64,000 nt of DNA from Aricia agestis (lineage: Eukaryota > Arthropoda > Insecta > Lepidoptera > Lycaenidae): NCBI RefSeq assembly GCF_905147365.1, contig NC_056417.1, positions 8,764,501 to 8,828,500 on the forward strand, written 5' to 3'. The translations under genes were made by a program, and so were the position numbers. Numbering within the stretch: position 1 is the first letter of the stretch; each line of letters starts with the position of its first letter. A model generated the notes under the pieces. It was given only the letters and a program-made list of their open reading frames with translations, was not told the origin of the DNA and did not search any database. Positions 11,301-21,790 of the stretch are shown one piece after another.

Positions 11301-14300
11301 TATTTGAAATGGCTTATTTGAACGCGCTAATCTCAGGAACTACTGGTCCGATCTGAAAAATTCTTTCAGTGTTAGATAGCCCATTTATCGAAAAAGACTA
11401 TAGACTATATTTTATTATGCTAAGACTAATGGAAGCGAAGAAATAGAGGAAAATGTGGAAAAAATGGGGGAAATTATTTGAAAGGGCTTATTTGAACGCG
11501 CTAATCTCAAGAACTACTGGTCCGATTTGAAAATTTTCAGTGTTAGATAGCCCATTTATCGAGGCAGGCAATAGGCTATATTTTATCACGCTAAGACTAA
11601 CAGGAGCGAATAAATAGAGGAAAATGTGGAAAAAACGGGGGAAATTATTTGAAAGGGCTTATCTCACGACCTACGGTAGCAATTTATCTGTTAATTGGCA
11701 CAGATAAGAAGTAGACCACGTGAAGGATCATAGGCTATTTTATGTGGACTAATTTGTCTGTGAAATATCTAATTTACGCGGGGAAGCTGCGCGGAACGTT
11801 ATACGAGTATTTCGCGTGGTCACGACATCACGCGTAAACGGCTGGACCCATTTTGCTGAAATTCGGTATAAAGATACCGGAAAAATATACGGTTACTGCA
11901 CAATATACTTTTATGATTTGCGCGTAAACTATTCAATCTATTTTGATGGAATTTGGTATGGAGATATTTTGAGTCTCGGGAAAGGGCAAGGAATACTAAT
12001 TTTGTCCCGGAAAATGTACGGTTTCCGCACAATAAACTTTTATGATTATTGCCTAAACTATTCAATCTATCTTGATGAAATTTGGTATGGCAATACTTTC
12101 AGTCTCGGGAAAGGACAAGGGATACTTTTTATCCCGGAAAATATACGGTTCCCGCACAATAAACTTTTATGATTCTCGCCTAAACTATTTAATCTATTTT
12201 GATGAAATTTGGCATGGAGATTTCCAGATATGTACTAATTTGAATCTGGGACAAGGAATGCTTTTTGTCCCGGAAAAATGTGCGGTTCCCACACAATATG
12301 CTTTTCTGATTTCCGCGTAAACGACTCAATCGATGTACGGGAACAATTATAAACTAAAGTCAACGCGGACGAAGTCGCGGGCAACAGCTAGTTTGAAAAT
12401 ACATTTAAAACACTTTTTTATACAATACATAATATAATATTATGTTGTTACTATGAATCTTCTTTGCGTTTCCTTTCTATTCTCTATCGCTCTTTCTCTT
12501 TCAGGCATCATAGTGTACGACGGTCAGCGCGACAACGCATGGCGGGTCACCCACGCGTCCATGTACCCCGACCCCGACCTGGGCGAGTACGACATCTTGG
12601 GAGAAAAGTTCACCCTTATGGACGGCGTGGTCGGTTTAGCTCATTCGCCTGCTCAGGGTCTTCTGTACTATCAGCCTTTGGCTACTGACAGGTAGGGTTT
12701 GAATTTGTATTTTACTTTGGGTAGCTGAGCCACCGTTGTAAGTATTTTGCAATACCAAAATGATGTACTATTGATGGAGTGTTGGTAAATCTCAGTTTCT
12801 GATGACTTCAGAGTTCTGACTTCTGACAGTACTATAACAGTTATAGTACTGTCAGAAGTCAGAACTTACTACTTAATACAATTTACAGTTACTGTAAATT
12901 GTATTGGATAGAACTTAGAAGGTCCACTTGCTTTGGTTCACATTGCAAAGTGACTACACATGAAGATACACAGTACACTAGACAGCCTTGCCGCCAGTGG
13001 TGTTACTGCTGCGTATGTGGCAGCCTATGCCTGTTCTAAAAAATGACTCATTAAAAATACATAGGTATTCGCCACTCGCAACTATACCCCTTAGGACTTT
13101 ACAATGTGAATTGACCTTAAGGCTTAAGGCGAAATTTTTGACAACTCCTCGTAGCATGCATCATTTCATAAGTGTTTTTTTTATCCACTACTATATCAAA
13201 CCTTACAATTTCCAGAATCTTCAGCGTGTCAACCGCAGTGCTGGCTTCCGGTCCGCCGGCGGAGGGTGCTGACCTGCCCGTCAACCTGGTCGGCCGCAAG
13301 TCCTCGCAGGGTCTCGGTATTGCTGTGGATCCTCGCGACGACACCATCATCTTCAGCCCCATGACCGAGACCGCGGTCGCCGCGTGGAACCCCATCAGCA
13401 ACTCGCACAGGTAAATCTTAATGTGTTCATGTTTATGGGCTAGAAAAAGACGTACGTACGTAGGAACGCGTACCTAAATAAAACTGTTCGCACTTCTCCC
13501 AGCACATGGGACATGAAGAAACGAGAATGATACTTTCTACTTAACTACCATCGCTTTTCCATTCGTTTGTCTTTAATATCTGAAGATACTTTTCTAACAA
13601 ATACGTTCGAAAAGTCTCTTGAATACGTTAGACAGAGACAAATCACAAAACATTGTAAAAGTATAACATTCATTGTAAGTCAGTGTAAAAAATGGTATAA
13701 CATAAGAATATAATAACTATTTATTATTTATAGAATTATTATTAATATACTAGCTATCGATTTGAGTAAATGAATACCAAATAGTCAATCATCTTGAAGT
13801 ATCTATGCCAAAGGCTAGACCTTATTTTACATAATATTATTATCTAAACGATTACTTAAATACTGCTAATTCAAGGTATTTTTAAGTTACATAGAATTAA
13901 TAATTTTTCCGTCGGTCGGATGATTTATCGCATATAAATAGTGCATGTCGGATGTGATTAACACAAATGTGTTCATACCCGCTGCTTGCGTAAATAATAA
14001 TCAGTGTGAGTGATTATTATTTGTAACTAATACTTCTCACCCGATCCAGTGCAAAAACGCACTAGTTTAAAATTATGATCACGCAACACCGTACCAAAAC
14101 GGAATTCCGGTTTTTATAATAAATTACTTAGTTTAAACGGTAATAAAATAAAGGTTATGGCTGATTATCTTTTTTTTTAATTATAATTATTATGTTTGGA
14201 TACTCTACACGTGGGAGAGCCATGCTTTGGCACGAATGAACCTTCTTGACCGGAGAAATACCACGTTCTCACAGAAAACCGGCGTGAAACAACGCTTGCG

Positions 14301-17300
14301 CTGTGTTTCGCCGAGTGAGTGAGTTTACCGGAGGCCCAATCCTCTACCCTATTCCTTTCCCTACCTTCCCCTATTCCCTTCCCTTCCTTACCCTCCCCTA
14401 TTAAAAGGTCGGCAACGCACCTGCAGCTCTTCTGATGCTGCGAGTGTCCATGGGCGACGGAAGTTGCTTTCCATCAGGTGACCCGTTTGCTCGTTTGCCT
14501 CTTTATTTCATAAAAAAAAACTTCCAAGAATCACTAGCAAGGGCGTACCCAGGATTTCAGCTAGGCGGGCATACCTTTTTCTAGAAGATGGTCTGTCTGA
14601 CTCTGGTGTATTGATACAATAAACATGAAAATTGACTTTTACTAATCTGACTGAAAATATATTTTGTTTCCAATACTTAATTTTGCGCAGAGTAGGTAAC
14701 ACGTTTTTAATTCTTGCCTACTTGCCAGGAAAATTGACGTTGATTTTATCTCCTACCCCTTATTTTATCCCCTACCTGGGTGAAGTAATATTACAAAAGC
14801 AGCGAATCGAATCCAGATTAAAGTTATAACGATTGGGTATTTATTTAATAATAAAGACCTAATCGCCATAACTTTGATCTCGATTCGATTCAATAAATGG
14901 TCAACAGATTGAAGATACTCAGATATTTTCTCTTGCCAAAGAAAGTTCGCCATTCTTTAGACTTGTGCTTGACTTATGCTTTTCTTCGTTTTTCCATACA
15001 ACTATTAAGAAATTTACCGATTTTATTGCAGAGTTCTGGCCCAAGATCCGGAGAAATTGCAGTTCTGCGCGGAGGTGCGGTGGGCGGAGCGCGACAACGG
15101 CGCCGTGTGGGTCCTCTCCACCCGTTTCCACAAGTTCTTCAAGCGCACTGTGTCTAAACATGAGGTGGGTAAAGAAATTAAATGCCAGTTGTAAGAAATG
15201 CTGCAAAGCATGCGAAATTTTTAATGATACCAACTTTAGGCGAGTAAAGAGTTTCAAGGTCAACATGCGTAGAGTTACGAGTTCAGTAAGCGTACTGTGT
15301 CTATTTAGACACAGTACGCTTACTGAACTCCACCCACCTCATATTTATGAGGTGGGTAAAGATCTCAAATGCCAGTTGTAAGAAATGCTACAAAGTGTGT
15401 AAAAATTCAAATAGTGCTCCTTCGGGCGCCTAAAGAGTTTCAAGGTCATGCATTGAGCTACGAGTTGAGTGTAGCGTTATTTTGAGTTCGGTGCTGATTT
15501 ACATTTATACAGTAGCGTGTGCCAACAATCAGGATTGCTGGGCTTTAGTGCTGGACTAGCTCTGTATAAATTTAATCTTGGCTATAGCACATGTTTAGAC
15601 TCATTCCAGCATCCAATACAGTTGCATCAATATGAACAATGATGTTTACATTATAACACCGGTATTTTATGCTAACAATAGAATTGATATCCAAGTATCA
15701 ATATCGAATTAGCAAAACAAATAACGATAGCAAACACGTTAGCCGGGTGTGTTCAATGTTTATGCCTCATTCATCATACCGTGTCGTCATGATAGCAGCC
15801 GGCATGCAACAGACGTCTGGGCGTTGTCTGATTTAAATATTTAATTGGATTACATCTAATACATATTCATCGATACCTCTAATACTCTAATTGTAATAGG
15901 CCTGTATAGACAGAGATTACTCACTCAAATCAAACATCATTATTTCTATCGAAGCAGAAAATATCTCACTCTTGCTTTTGAAACTTTACAATGACCATGT
16001 TACATGTACCATCGAAGAAATTGATTCATAGCCCAGCCCCATAGGTAGTTGACAGACCTTTTTTTATGAAATAAAGGGGGCAAACGAGCAAACGGGTCAC
16101 CTGATGGAAAGCAACTTCCGTCGCCCATGGACACTCGCAGCATCAGAAGAGCTGCAGGTGCGTTGCCGGCCTTTTAAGAGGGATTAGGGTAATAAGGGAG
16201 GGTAGGGAAGGGAATACGGGAGGGCAGGGAAGGAAATATGGGAGGGTAGGGAAGGGAAAATGGTAGGAGATTGGGACTCCGGTAAACTCACTCACACGGC
16301 GAAACACAGCGCAAGTGCTGTTTCACGCCGGTTTTCTGTGAGCCCGTGGTATATCTCCGGTCGAGCCAGCCCATTCGTGCCGAAGCATGGCTCTCCCACG
16401 TCACGAGGAAAACCTTTGTCGGATAATGTCAATTTAATGTAAACTGTAATTCATGATCTGTCAGCTGGGTTTGACGAAACGCGACCAAATTAGTGGGTTC
16501 GCCATCTGTCTATGAATCAATTTCTCTGATAGTACATGGAACGTAGCTGCGCTTATATCTCACAAGGAATTACATTAAATTACCGTTTAAAAATTCCCTC
16601 TATAGCGGTATTTAGATGACACCGTTTTGGTTTCCGTCCAAAATCAAACACCGAAGACAACCAACGGTATTTCTTTTGCACGTGTGTTTTCCTTCTTAAC
16701 CAAGTATTTAACAATACCTATCGCGCTTTTGTTACGCCACAAAGTAGTGACTAGGTATGTCGGAAGCGCGATGGTCCATGCTTCCTCTACGCACCACTGA
16801 TTGTGCCGGTGCTCTAGTATGAAAACCAATCCATTAGAAAGTATATCGACCGTGATTACATGATTTACGTATTATATTTTGAATTTCTTTACACTATATT
16901 AACAAAGAATAAATAAGTAGGTACCATCGAAGAAATTGATTCCTAGGCAGTTGACGGACCTATGTCAGTTGATCGGCTTATGACTTATGTCAATTCAATG
17001 TTGTTTCCAGTCGGATTTGACCTAATGCGACCAAATTACCTAGGTCCGCCATCTGCCAAGGAATCAATTTATCTGATAGTACATAGTTTATTTAGGCGTA
17101 GTTTAGTTAATATTTTATTATAGATAGAATACGATGCCAGTTTCTTAGTAGGGCCGTGCCTCCCCAAAAAGCGATACCGAGGATGACCACAGGGTTTAAG
17201 TGCAATATAAACGGTTACACTATCGCACTTGAGGAGTGTTACACTAGTGGCCCCTCCCTAACGTTGCCAGTGATTTTATAAAAGACTTGATGACGCACGC

Positions 17301-17726
17301 AACTCCGTTGTGCAAAAATTAGTTTATAGTGCAGGAACCGAACATTTTTCCAGGATAAAAAGTATCCTATGTCCTTTCCCGGGACTCCAAGCATCTCCAT
17401 GCCAAATTTCAGCCAAATCGGTTCACCAGTTTTGGTGTGAAAGAGACACATTTTCGCATGTATAACTACTGAGTAGTCCGACTTTTGACAGCTGTCAACC
17501 CTAGAACGTCCGAGGGTTAGTATGGACATGGATTTGCCTACCTAAAAAAAATTACCAAAAAAACTTTTTTTTTCAGATCAACGTCCGTATAATCCGTATT
17601 GTGGAAGACAGCTACGGGAATGGCTTCCCCCTCGCCCCGCGCGCGCCGCTCGCCCCCCGCGTCCCGCTTTCTCCGCTCCCCGCCCACGTCCTGCGCCGCT
17701 CTACAAACTATACGTCCTACTACTAA
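7478..17726 (+). CDS. yellow/MRJP-family protein, 3' five exons (5'-partial gene 1)
   Basis: Joined exons 7478-7619, 12505-12691, 13216-13410, 15032-15164 and 17577-17726 give 268 aa in one phase-consistent frame ending TAA. Segments typical of the yellow/major royal jelly protein fold follow in order: a LLTNIVLDD and [11 protein letters not shown] block, [52 protein letters not shown], and a [11 protein letters not shown] block near the end. Family members are secreted and affect cuticle and eggshell pigmentation or related dopamine chemistry; no function is shown for this one. The N-terminal half (signal peptide, the LDF.FPS segment and the CDG..SVFRV and RLWV.D segments) is not seen, so the gene probably starts before position 1 or is truncated. 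The C-terminus is a Pro/Ala/Arg-rich tail. A second family member follows on the same strand. Which subgroup (e, h, d and so on) it belongs to is not resolved. Confidence 0.85.
8258..8720 (+). repeat. GGGTTCCGTA-family interspersed repeat with (TCTG)n
   Basis: It begins AGGGTTCCGTAGTCAACGAG and contains a (TCTG)n run at about 8297-8340. Related copies occur at 21078-21790, 25369-25895, 26199-26659 and 29391-29775. It looks like a LINE 3' region; the family was not identified. Confidence 0.6.
8845..9120. repeat. ATCGAT-rich short tandem block
   Basis: Three imperfect units of roughly 75-90 bp each contain AAAATCGATTTTTAAAAAAT and TTAATTAATCGAAA. The block then breaks into dense TCGAT motifs up to 9120. 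It is almost free of other sequence types. Confidence 0.7.
9597..9657. repeat. Perfect hairpin, 25-bp arms, 11-nt loop
   Basis: Arms 9597-9621 and 9633-9657 are exact reverse complements. Confidence 0.85.
9959..10589. mobile_element. TA-bounded MITE with nested MITE
   Basis: The ends AAGGTTTTCAAACCTACCCC and, reversed, AAGGTTTACAAACCTACCCC are inverted repeats flanked by TA. This suggests Tc1/mariner-type mobilisation. A second MITE (10149-10316) is inserted inside. Confidence 0.7.
10149..10316. mobile_element. MITE with ACTAACGGCCGTTCCCAATA ends
   Basis: The terminal inverted repeats are over 30 bp long and almost perfect. It lies within the element at 9959-10589. Confidence 0.8.
10922..11800 (+). 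repeat. Interspersed repeat with four tandem ~174-bp core units
   Basis: Same family as 3398-3767. The core beginning GAACGCGCTAATCTCA recurs at 10972, 11147, 11320 and 11494, giving unit lengths of 173-175. The shared ending (GCGGGGAAGCTGCGCGGAAC) closes the array once. Confidence 0.85.
11815..12390 (+). repeat. Interspersed repeat with tandem ~128-bp units
   Basis: Units start at GCGTAAAC or GCCTAAAC-like points near 11831, 11921, 12050, 12178 and 12317. Each carries TTGATGAAATTTGG, CTCGGGAAAGG and CGGTTCCCGCACAAT blocks. It ends GCGGACGAAGTCGCGGGCAA then CTAGT, like other LINE-tail repeats here. The frame 11816-12172 stays open only because the units repeat. Confidence 0.8.
12505..12691 (+). 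CDS. Gene 1 yellow-family exon b
   Basis: Acceptor TTTCAG and donor ACAG|GTAGGG. It encodes [20 protein letters not shown] and continues through [11 protein letters not shown], the strongest MRJP-domain block in the gene. Confidence 0.9.
12812..12866. repeat. Perfect hairpin, 27-bp arms, 1-nt loop
   Basis: Arms 12812-12838 and 12840-12866 around a single A. A second hairpin (12875-12889 / 12891-12905, 15-bp arms, 1-nt loop) follows 8 bp later. Confidence 0.85.
13216..13410 (+). CDS. Gene 1 yellow-family exon c
   Basis: Acceptor TTTCCAG and donor CACAG|GTAAAT. It encodes [31 protein letters not shown] and WNPISNSHR. Entry and exit phases match the neighbouring exons. Confidence 0.9.
13411..14207. 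other. Intronic AT-rich stretch
   Basis: I see no gene or clear repeat beyond short low-complexity tracts. Confidence 0.5.
14208..14520 (+). mobile_element. SINE-like element, near full length (Metulj-like)
   Basis: The head GTGGGAGAGCCATGCTTTGG is followed by a CGACCGGAGAAATACCACG-like box that could be a pol III B box. Then come GTGAAACAACGCTTGCGC, a CCCTA-rich middle, GGCAACGCACCTGCAGCTCT and an A tail. Confidence 0.75.
15032..15164 (+). CDS. Gene 1 yellow-family exon d
   Basis: Acceptor TTATTGCAG and donor CATGAG|GTGGGT. It encodes [20 protein letters not shown], then [20 protein letters not shown]. It ends in phase 0. Confidence 0.88.
15141..15465 (+). repeat. Partial tandem duplication of the exon d 3' end and intron start
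   Basis: The sequence from the exon end through the intron (GAGGTGGGTAAAG, ATGCCAGTTGTAAGAAATGC, TAAAGAGTTTCAAGGTCA) appears at 15162-15290. It recurs at 15348-15465 with about 15-20% differences. A hairpin (15279-15330) separates the copies. Confidence 0.8.
15279..15330. repeat. Perfect hairpin, 25-bp arms, 2-nt loop
   Basis: Arms 15279-15303 and 15306-15330 around TT. One arm resembles the exon d end (AAGCGTACTGTGTCTA versus AAGCGCACTGTGTCTA). Confidence 0.85.
16006..16535. mobile_element. CATCGAAG-family MITE interrupted by a SINE
   Basis: It begins GTACCATCGAAGAAATTGAT and ends TCAATTTCTCTGATAGTAC, the imperfect inverse. The SINE at 16060-16405 interrupts it. Other copies: 16921-17082, 17740-17877, 42035-42184, 42181-42318, 43958-44108 and 59575-59925. 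Confidence 0.8.
16060..16405 (-). mobile_element. SINE-like element, reverse orientation
   Basis: It begins on the plus strand with a T run, then has the reversed body AGAGCTGCAGGTGCGTTGCC and the GGAGGGTAGGGAAGGGAA tract. The head motif CATGGCTCTCCCACG lies at the right end. It is inserted inside the MITE at 16006-16535. Confidence 0.8.
16921..17082. mobile_element. CATCGAAG-family MITE
   Basis: Complete copy of about 162 bp with GTACCATCGAAG and CTGATAGTAC ends. Confidence 0.8.
17288..17462 (-). repeat. LINE-tail repeat (CCCGGGAAAGGACATAGGAT family), reverse
   Basis: It contains CAACTCCGTTG, the reversed TTTTTCCAGGATAAAAAGTA block and AAATTTCAGCCAAATCGGTT. Relatives: 18731-18945, 28033-28233, 28443-28640, 34745-34935, 38395-38570 and 43081-43295. 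Confidence 0.65.
17577..17726 (+). CDS. Gene 1 yellow-family last exon
   Basis: Acceptor TTTTTTTCAG and stop TAA at 17724-17726. It encodes [20 protein letters not shown] and then a tail of LAPR/PL repeats ending TNYTSYY. It is GC-rich against AT-rich surroundings. A MITE begins 14 bp after the stop. Confidence 0.85.
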   Translation: MNVRIIRIVEDSYGNGFPLAPRAPLAPRVPLSPLPAHVLRRSTNYTSYY

Positions 17727-17739
17727 GTCCCAGTCATTA

Positions 17740-17877
17740 TACTATAAGAGAAGTTTATTTCTAGGCAGTTGGCGGACCTAAGAAATTTGGTAGCGTTAAG
17801 TCAAACCCAGCCGTTGGTTACTTAACTACATAACGTTGGTTTGTCAACTGCCTAGGAATCAATTTCCTCGATGGTAC
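17740..17877. mobile_element. CATCGAAG-family MITE in the gene 1 3' UTR
   Basis: Reverse-orientation copy that ends CAATTTCCTCGATGGTAC. It starts 14 bases downstream of the stop codon, so the transcript's 3' UTR must contain it or be cut short by it. Confidence 0.75.
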
Positions 17878-18182
17878 ATTTTCGTCTTGTAGATAATTCT
17901 CTAAAACCGACTTCCAAAAAGGAGGAGGTTTTACGTCTGTATATTTTAGTTATTGTGAATCTTCAAAACTGCCGTGTCAAAATATATTCTTGTTCAAATA
18001 TCATACTCATTTAATTCTTAGGTCGATGTAGTGTCCAACCGGAGGTTAATTTTTGTCCGAAGTCGAGTAATCACTTATCACACAGTCAACCGTCAGCACT
18101 TAGGTGAAAATTTGAAATGTCAAAAAAATATATTCAAATCCTTAATCCTTTATCCCAAAATTTTAATTTATAATAATTATTC

Positions 18183-18598
18183 AAGACGTGAGTGCAAGAA
18201 CACGATAAGTAACATTTTGGAACATACGGACATTTACTACATTTTTTTCTTATAATTTGAATAAACCTTGTAGCTTATCTACTTCGTCACCTGGCTACAC
18301 ATATAATACACAGTTTTTTTTTTAATTTTAAATCACTTTTCCAGCCCTAAGGGCCAGGACACAACACTGTGTTGCGGCGTCGCAGCGCAAAAACAATATC
18401 GCACAGAAATGCGATGCGTTCTCACAACGCAAAAATGTCATCGGAAATCTCGCTGTCGCATCGCAAATTTCCACGATGCGTTCTGCGACGTCATAGATTT
18501 TTACGCACTGTTATGGCCTGGCCCTAAGGCCTCTATTTATGCAAAAAAAACCGGCAATTTTTTTACTGTTAGTTATCGTGTTCATCCACTCACGTCTT
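18183..18598. mobile_element. AGACGTGAGTG-ended MITE with nested insertion
   Basis: AGACGTGAGTG at the left mirrors CACTCACGTCT at the right. A GGCC-rich inverted element (GCCCTAAGGGCCAGGAC ... TGGCCTGGCCCTAAGG, about 18344-18533) lies within it. A related copy is at 59660-59838. Confidence 0.65.
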
Positions 18599-18730
18599 CA
18601 ATTATTAAGATGATTGGAAAACTTTCATATTGTCCTATTAGTTATATTGACATTCAAACATCGGATAACAGCAGCTGGGACGCATTCTAGAAACTAAACC
18701 CTCCACTAATCTTCGGCTTTAGTTATGAGT

Positions 18731-18945
18731 ATGACTCCATGACGCCTGCCTCCTTATCGAACCGTAAATTTTTCCGGGATAAAAAGTCTCCTATGTCCTT
18801 TCCCGGGACACAAAGTATCTCCATCCAAATTGCAGTAAAATCGGTTCAGCAATTGGGGCGTGAAGAGGTAACAGACAGACAGACAGACAGACAGACACAC
18901 TTTCGCATTTATAATATTATTATAATATGGATTTCGGACTGGAAC
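18731..18945 (-). repeat. LINE-tail repeat with (GACA)n
   Basis: It contains TTTTTCCGGGATAAAAAGTC, CCTTTCCCGGGACACAAAGT and a (GACA)n run at 18873-18897. Confidence 0.7.
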
Positions 18946-19151
18946 GGAATGCTTGGCCGAACATTATAATTTTCGCCAGATCCGAATCTTCGGTTGGACA
19001 CTGCCAAACTGTAAACAAGTAGCATAGATATCATCAACTGAAAATGCTCGCATAGATCATGGCTAGCAATGCCAAAATCTTAAATACAAGAAGCCAACAC
19101 ATACAAGTTAGTCCTTGATTATGTGAAGAAAAGTTTATGTAAATATTCCCC

Positions 19152-20038
19152 GCGTTCCAGATGACGTTAGAAACGCTCACGCTCAAGACCGTAGTTTTTC
19201 CCGTTCCACTAGCATGTGAGCGTCAGTGATACAAACCCAAGTGGAATGGATTATGGATCGTTTTGAGCGTTTTGAGAAAAGTTTAAAAAAAGAACTATAT
19301 TTTTTTTTATACATAGGTACATTGAACCGAACTTGGATATTACGTCTACGATCCTTTTCTTCAAGTCGTAAATAAAAGTAATTTTATTGTTTATAGTTAC
19401 ATTTATTTTACAAATAAAATGCTATTATATTTGTTTCGTTTTTAGTATTACATTTTTTTACTTGAGTAATCATATTTTAATATAGTTAAACTTTTATTAT
19501 ATTTGATTTTTTACATTGAATCATATTTTAATAACAAAACCACATACTTTGAATATTGAATATTGTCACAATATACTTATAAACGTTAGGTAACAATACC
19601 GCATAATGCTTAGTCAAGTACGAGTAAGTCAACAGGTATAGGAGAGATGAAAATTAGTATTAATTATTATATTTTATAAGAAATCATTTGACCTTTCATT
19701 TAAAACAATTTATTTTCCAATCAAAATATTTCATTACATGTTATTTAATTTATTTAAGTAATTAAAATATTATTTGTAATGCAATAATATAAAGTTTTAA
19801 TGTCTCTACTCTGTCCTGAAAACTTTCCGAACATGGCTTTCGCGATATAGTTACGTTAAAATTAAAAAAAAACTAGAACGCCCACTTTGACCCATCTTCG
19901 TCAAGGGTCGTTTTGAGCTAAAATGATGACGTCATGAGTGACGTCATAGCCGCGATCAAAACGACCCCGGTCGCCAAAGGGAACGGCAGAAGGGGACGTT
20001 TTGAGCGTTTTGGTCAAAATTAACGTCATCTGGAACGC
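19152..20038. mobile_element. MITE, 887 bp, GCGTTCCAGATGACGTTA ends
   Basis: 18-bp perfect terminal inverted repeats at 19152-19169 and 20021-20038. AT-rich interior with no coding capacity seen. Confidence 0.8.
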
Positions 20039-21077
20039 AGCCATTATGTACCTAAGTTTAATTTTATAAGCACTTTTTATAATGTAATTGTAACTTTTTC
20101 TAAGCCTTATATTTTTTGTAGACTAGTTTTTGAAGTGGTTTGAATAAGCACATAACCTCTTAATGTCATGGAAGTTTTTACGACGCGCTTTTTTTAGTAC
20201 TTAACCATTAATAACTATTTTTTTCTAAAGTTTTTAAGATATAACATCTTTGACCTTTGTCATAAAATATCCTGCACTCATAAAATATGTCCACTTCTAC
20301 CGATAGGTACTGGTAAATTACAACATTAGTGATTGTATATTTCAATTAGATTTAATGAATATCATGTATAAGAATGTTAATTGGTAAACTGTACAATAAG
20401 AGGGCATTATAATGAAGAAATATGCATAGGTATTATAAACAAAACATATCTATAAGTAAAATGCGATATAACAGTAAATTTTATAGAGACTAACGGCCTA
20501 CCGAACCTAAGCACCAATTTTAATCAAGATTTTGAAAGATATGTTAAAACAATGAAAATTCATTTTCATTGTTTTAATATACCTATAATGAAAATTAATA
20601 TTTTGTCTTAATGTGACAGCGTTAAAATTCGTGCTTAGATTTATATAAAAAAATAAGCAGCTATGTACGATAAGAGGGCCTTACTACCTTACTTAATTAT
20701 TAAAAGAAATACCGTAATGAATGATTAGTATACATATACAGCATGTATTAAGGCTCAGACCTGTGACACTAAATAATTACTTACATAGTTTTAAGCTTTC
20801 AGTCTTAACCTCTTGATATAAATACTTATTGGTATTTTATTTATTTTCAAACTGAGTGTTAGCAGAAAACACCGTCTAACGTAAAGACTCTAGTCTAATA
20901 AAATAATAATTTAATTTTCTATGATTTATAGAAATTACTTTTCTAATTCAGGTTTAACTGAGGTTACACAAAGGCCCTGAGTCAAAACTCAAAGCTTTTG
21001 ACATTTTTTAAATATTTTTACGTTTCTTTTTACGATACTGTATGTACTTACTTAGTTCATTTTAGCTTTATAGAAAT
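20039..21077. other. AT-rich stretch with a small hairpin
   Basis: No gene is seen. A hairpin of 16-bp arms with a 2-nt loop lies at 20544-20577. Confidence 0.5.
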
Positions 21078-21166
21078 AATCGGCTAAGTGCGAATCGGAC
21101 TCGCGCACGAAGGGTTCCGTGCGCTAATTTTGCTCTATAATCTTATATCTTTAAACGAGCAATTCT

Positions 21167-21253
<87 letters not shown>

Positions 21254-21790
21254 GGAATCTCGGAATCGGCTCCAACGATTTTCATGAAATTTAGTATATA
21301 GGGGGTTTCGGGGGCGATAAATCGATCTAGCTAGGAATCATTTCTAGAAAATGTCATTTTCATCGGATACCGAGCAAAGCTCGGTCAAACAGCTAGTGGT
21401 AATTATAGAGCAAAATTAGGCCAAAAATTGTGTTTCTTGTATGGCAGCCCCCTTAATTTTTTATTTTATTTTAATATTATTATAAAATATTAAATTACAC
21501 ATATAACTAAGGATTTTGTGATTTGTACCTACCTGTTGCCATTATTGATATAGAGCAAAAGAAAAAATCACGTTTGTTGTATGGGAGATTAAATATTTAT
21601 TTTATTTTGTTTTTAGTGAGTATTTGTTGTTATAGCGGCAACAGATATATACAATCTGTGAATATTTCAACTCTCTAGCTATTACCGTTCTTGAGTTACA
21701 GCCTAGTGACAGACAGACGGACAGACGGACAGAAAACGAAGTCTTAGTAATAGGGTCCCATTTTTACACTTAGGGTACGGAACCCTAAAA
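21078..21790 (+). repeat. GGGTTCCGTA-family repeat with nested element
   Basis: It begins CGGCTAAGTGCGAATCGGAC and ends ACGGAACCCT. A second repeat (about 21139-21400), whose reverse-strand relative is at 50482-50680, interrupts it. Confidence 0.65.
21171..21250. repeat. (TA)n microsatellite, about 80 bp
   Basis: Uninterrupted TA dinucleotides within the nested repeat. The relative at 50632-50646 has only a few TA units. Confidence 0.95.

Larger units (their letters stand above)
7622..12504 (+). other. Gene 1 intron rich in repeats
   Basis: This 4.9 kb intron holds a GGGTTCCGTA-family repeat, an ATCGAT-rich block, a hairpin, nested MITEs, and two internally tandem repeats (10922-11800 and 11815-12390). 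No gene is seen in it. Confidence 0.7.

Noticed and set aside
11816..12320. Open frames of 80-118 codons as genes
   Set aside because: They run through tandem 128-bp repeat units shared with other LINE-tail repeats and have no domain or splice context.
21088..21294. Frame with long Ile-Tyr repeats
   Set aside because: It is a translated (TA)n microsatellite.
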